Below, piece after piece: positions 60,901-64,000 of a stretch of DNA of 64,000 bases. The notes under the pieces were generated by a model. It was not told where the DNA came from. It made no database searches and worked only from the letters and a program-made list of their open reading frames with translations. A program made the position numbers and the translations under genes. Source of the DNA: Mesodorylaimus sp. YZB2_4 (lineage: Eukaryota; Nematoda; Enoplea; Dorylaimida; Dorylaimidae); contig JASANH010000647.1 in assembly GCA_030248295.1 (NCBI GenBank), positions 496,001 through 560,000 on the forward strand, in the 5' to 3' direction. Positions within the stretch are counted from its first letter, which is position 1; every line of letters begins with the position of its first letter.

Positions 60901-63900
60901 CGATTAATTGATGAAATTTCTTGCTCGGCTGTTGCGTCGGACGGAATGGGTTTTGTGAAACGAACTGAACAAGTGCGAGATGGAGTAGCGGTGCCTGGTT
61001 TGGGTCTGTGCTGTCTGCCCGAGGATGCGATGTGGGGTGTTAATTAGATTATCAAAGTATTTGTGGCATATTCGTCAGAGTTCGGTGTAAAAGTGACTGC
61101 GGGTGATTGTGTCGGATATGGATATAAAGGCTAGAATTTGGCGCTTATTTTCACGATTCGGCGGTGGAGGAGAGAGGAGTGAGCAGACTGGGCTTGCTGT
61201 GGATTGGTGAGAGGGTCACTGTGGAGGTCAGCAAAAGGTGCCATGGGTTTTCTTGAATTTTGAAGTCTAATCGATGATGGATAATTTAGGAAATCGGAAG
61301 GAATTGGAAATTGAGACTGTTGTACTACTGTTTAGGAGAAGAAGCCGGTTTGGGCGGCGACTCGTTCGGCGATGAAATTCATAAGGCTGGTGAGCACGCG
61401 GCTGGCGAGCATGATCACGAACAAGTGTTGCCGATGGACAAGTCCATGGAGGCCGAACAAATACAATTGGAGAAACTGATTGAACGTCAACAGCATTTGG
61501 GCTCGACGGCTCCATTGGCCGAACAACAACATTTGGTCGGTAGTCCGGGTGCTCCTGCACCGGGCGTTGGTGCCGCTGGTCCGGGCGAATATCAAATTGA
61601 CGGAACTTATTTACCCGATAACGTGGACATAAGTCGTGGAGCGATGCACGCCGGGTAAGTCGTGAGGCGAAAGACTCGGGTGACTAATTTGAGATTAGGA
61701 CATACTCACATTCTTGTAGTGTTGGGAGTGATTAGATTGGGGAGGGCTTGCCGTCCGTTGTGTACTACCAACGTGTCTTGTCCCATCATGGCGCATCGCA
61801 TACTAACTGAGAGTGCGCGAAAGTTATGTTTCAGTATAAGAATTGGTTTTGAATTAATTGAAAAAAACACCACCTAAAACTAACTTTGCATCGAGTGCAT
61901 TTTGGGTTGCAAATTGATTGAGTTTTGCATCATTTAAAAAAATTTTATGTAGACGGTTTCGAAAATAATGTAGACGAAGTTTTAATTAGCGCTTTTAAGT
62001 GCCACTAATCCAGTTTTTTGCGTATCATTTGCAGAAAAATCACGCGAAAAACGTAAGTATAAGATGCTAGCTAAAAAGCGACACAATAAACGCCGAGTTG
62101 TTTTCTTCTTCACGGCCTTGGCCTGTTATATTGGTTTTTGGTATTTGCCGAATCGGCTAGTTTTCACTTTGCCTTTGCTCGGCATTCGAACTGATTTGTA
62201 TCGATGTTCATTTCGAACATAGCCAACGCACCTGCAGAGCTTGATTTTTGGTTTTCGAACGCTTCTGTTCCACTATTCGTATCTTGCGTATGCTGGCTAT
62301 AGGACCCCGGGGGATTATGTGGATAAGAGACGAATTATAGGGCAGAGATAGGTTTTTCGAGGAGGATGCATAGAATAGATCGCCATGGAACGCTTACCCT
62401 AACCACGTTCATTTCGCTTCTTTCATTATTCCACCTTTTTATTGCGATCCGTGCAGAAAGTTAAAAGGCTGGAGAAGGTAATGTTTGGAAAAAATGACGA
62501 TGTACTTTACTCTTTTTTTAGTTTCTTTCCCAATTTTGTGGTTCAATTAAAGAAATAAGGCATGATAAGTTTGAGCGTAGGAGAAGTTTAGAGTGCACTT
62601 TTTCGTTTAGATTTTGTGCTTTTTCTACATGCTAAGTTTTTTGAATAACGGAAGGAGATTGTATGGATGGTTTTGTTGTTTTGTTTGCAGTTTGCCTTGG
62701 TTTTTTCAGATCGCCTAGTATCAGCACGTGGGCATCGTCGTTGAGTTTCAGGAGGTCCGTTTTATTAAAATATAATTACGCTTGTGTTTCGGGTTTCTGA
62801 GGTGATTGGGGGGAAAGTGGCTTGCTTTAGCTTTCTTTCTTGGAACAGTCTTTCCTATTTGATAAGGAGCAGATGGGCAGCAAAGACGGGGTCGAAAATC
62901 GATGAGAATTTCCACTTTTGATTTGGTATCTTTTAGTTTTGGCTCGGACTCGTTTATTCTTGGAACTAACTTTCTGTTTCTTGTGGCTTTCAATGCACCA
63001 GTGTGGTAGTGAATGGTGCTGTGCTTTTATGGTGGCTTTGGTGGCGGTTGCTTCGGCCTGACCACTGACTCGGCGTGTGGTGCTTTGCCTGCTCTTGGTA
63101 GACTGTGGTGGGATCGTCTGGTTAGGCGAGACGTGTATGTTCTTACTTTTCAGTTTCCTGATCTCGTTTATGGTGGATGCTCGTGGTGGTGCCATGCGAG
63201 GATGTCGTCATTCGGGAGTACGAATCATTATACCGCCCCGAAAAGCCCCCATGCCGATGCGTGTGACCTGTCGATACTTGCGCAAAGAGAAATTGGTTCA
63301 TCCACCGCCTGTGTGCGAAGGCGAGGCGTTGGCTAGTCGAATTTTGGAAATGGGACCAGCTGGAGCAAAATTTTTGGGACCAGTCATTTTGGAAGTACCA
63401 CATTTTGCTTCTTTACGTGGCCGAGAAAGAGAAATTGTCATTTTACGATCGGATGACGGCGAGAAATGGAAGGAGCATCAATTGGAAGCTACCGAAGACG
63501 CGGTACAGGAAGTGTTAAATGAAAGCTTCGATCCGGAAGGTAAGTGCGATGACTGGCTGGGCGGGGATTTGTGACGCTGGTGGTGCGATTGGTGAGCGAA
63601 GAACCGTTTTGTTTTGTGCACAGATTTAGAGAGAATGTTGCACGATCCTCAGCAGTCGTTATTCCGCACTAGAGCGACGAAAGCAGGTACAGGGTGGTCT
63701 TGTAGGATCGTGATAGCCTTAGGCATCGTAGACCCCGCACTTTTGGATCCGTCCACCCTGCACGAGGTCTTGCTCGCCCATCTGTTTCTCTGTCCGAGTA
63801 GAATAGATGTGCGTTTTGTTGATTGAAATTAGTGTTTTGTATGCTTTTAGAATTGAGTCAATTGGAAGACTTAAATACGACTCGTATCACTCGAATTTTG

Positions 63901-64000
63901 ACGAACGACTTTCCCCAATACTTTGCGATTGTGACTCGTGTTCGCCAAGAAGTTCACGCGGTGGGACCCGACGGCGGGATGATCGCTTCGACTGTTGTGC
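45779..64000 (+). CDS. Giant ankyrin (24 ANK repeats, ZU5), continues past the window
   Basis: Adaptor linking membrane channels and adhesion molecules to the spectrin skeleton; orthologous to the ankyrin / unc-44 / Ank2 group. Common exons: 54604-54705, 54768-54866, 55814-56011, 56213-56398, 56457-57050, 57113-57451, 57511-58444, 58717-59172, 61336-61654, 63154-63539, 63624-63686 and 63851 onward. All join in phase. The product has exactly 24 ANK repeats; repeats 5-6 carry the shortened [17 protein letters not shown] junction typical of ankyrins. A Ser-rich linker and a Gln/His-rich exon follow, then ZU5: [28 protein letters not shown] and [19 protein letters not shown]. It begins from one of four alternative first exons. 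UPA and death domains lie beyond the window. The donor after 59172 (GTCTTT) is weak. Confidence 0.95.
47585..47833 (+). CDS. Ankyrin candidate first exon B
   Basis: Encodes 83 residues starting [20 protein letters not shown], Ser/Glu/Thr-rich with TPMDISSFG and [13 protein letters not shown], ending in a phase-0 GTGAGG donor. No upstream acceptor is seen, which fits a first exon. Confidence 0.6.
50064..50261 (+). CDS. Ankyrin candidate first exon C
   Basis: Encodes 66 residues starting [19 protein letters not shown], with Gly/Ser-rich and basic/Pro stretches ([13 protein letters not shown]), ending in a phase-0 GTACAT donor. The donor is weaker than those of exons A and B. Confidence 0.58.
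52656..52754 (+). CDS. Ankyrin candidate first exon D
   Basis: Encodes 33 residues starting [16 protein letters not shown], with an Arg/Lys-rich start that could act as a nuclear-targeting or acidic-lipid-binding patch, ending in a phase-0 GTAGTT donor 1.85 kb before the shared exon. Confidence 0.5.
56068..56088 (+). repeat. Poly-G tract in ankyrin intron
   Basis: A G run broken once by C, in the intron after the exon ending at 56011. Assembly length is likely unreliable. Confidence 0.9.
62035..62052 (+). CDS. Ankyrin candidate microexon 1 (18 nt)
   Basis: AAAAATCACGCGAAAAAC is flanked by TTTGCAG and GTAAGTAT. It is 18 nt, phase 2 to phase 2, and adds KITRKT. Confidence 0.5.
62457..62477 (+). 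CDS. Ankyrin candidate microexon 2 (21 nt)
   Basis: Twenty-one nt between CCGTGCAG and GTAATG, phase 2 to phase 2, adding KLKGWRR-type basic sequence. Confidence 0.5.
62710..62754 (+). CDS. Ankyrin candidate microexon 3 (45 nt)
   Basis: Forty-five nt after TTTTTTCAG, ending at a weak GTCCGT donor; phase 2 to phase 2. It adds [13 protein letters not shown] followed by Arg. With microexons 1 and 2 it reads through without a stop into the ZU5 exon. Confidence 0.5.
63624..63686 (+). CDS. Ankyrin 63-nt cassette-type exon in ZU5 spacer
   Basis: Twenty-one codons ([20 protein letters not shown] then Ala), phase 1 to phase 1, between the ZU5 exon and the exon at 63851. The neighbouring exons are compatible with or without it, so it may be alternative. 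Confidence 0.6.

Overview
This is a stretch of animal nuclear genome. Genes are split by mostly short introns (about 60-400 nt) with GTAAG-type donors and TTTCAG/TTTTAG-type acceptors. The gene set (mitochondrial phosphate carrier, bHLH-PAS factor, class A GPCRs, Mediator subunit, VGLL4-type Hippo cofactor, giant ankyrin) is metazoan. Short introns, U-rich acceptors, an Srsx-like chemoreceptor-type GPCR and an FMRFamide-receptor-like GPCR suggest an ecdysozoan invertebrate (nematode or near relative). I cannot name the species, and the assignment is inference.

Layout. 1-8 kb: a two-exon gene for a secreted protein built from 32-residue repeats (-), then repeat-rich non-coding DNA with tRNA-derived SINE-like copies. 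8.1-10.7 kb: the mitochondrial phosphate carrier SLC25A3 (-, five exons) head to head with lipoyl(octanoyl)transferase LIPT2 (+). 11.4-14.3 kb: a divergent HIF-alpha-like bHLH-PAS transcription factor (-). 16.9-18.3 kb: a secreted Pro/Gln-rich protein (-). 20.0-21.0 kb: a rhodopsin-type GPCR (-). 21.7-24.7 kb: a decayed gag-bearing LTR element (-) with an intact three-exon PDZ gene (+) between its two gag fragments. 26.4-27.6 kb: a Mutator-like element with long inverted repeats and a FLYWCH zinc finger. 27.6-31.6 kb: no recognisable gene. 31.6-33.4 kb: an FMRFamide-receptor-like GPCR (+). 35.3-36.6 kb: MED9 and RABIF (MSS4) only 9 nt apart on the minus strand, an apparent two-gene transcription unit, head to head with a CUB/SRCR-like membrane protein at 36.8-39.0 kb (+). 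42.2-44.9 kb: a VGLL4/Tgi-type TEAD cofactor with two TDU motifs (+). 45.8-64.0 kb: a giant ankyrin (+) with four candidate alternative first exons, a complete 24-repeat ANK domain, a linker, three tiny in-phase cassette exons and the start of the ZU5 module; it runs off the window.

The genes do not form one pathway. The most informative points are the alternative-start and microexon architecture of the ankyrin gene, the MED9-RABIF tandem unit, the PDZ gene lodged in an LTR relic, the CtBP-type motif in the VGLL4 homologue, and two secreted low-complexity proteins I do not recognise. Exon models were made by hand from reading frame, splice consensus and phase; every multi-exon model reported as a gene closes in phase.
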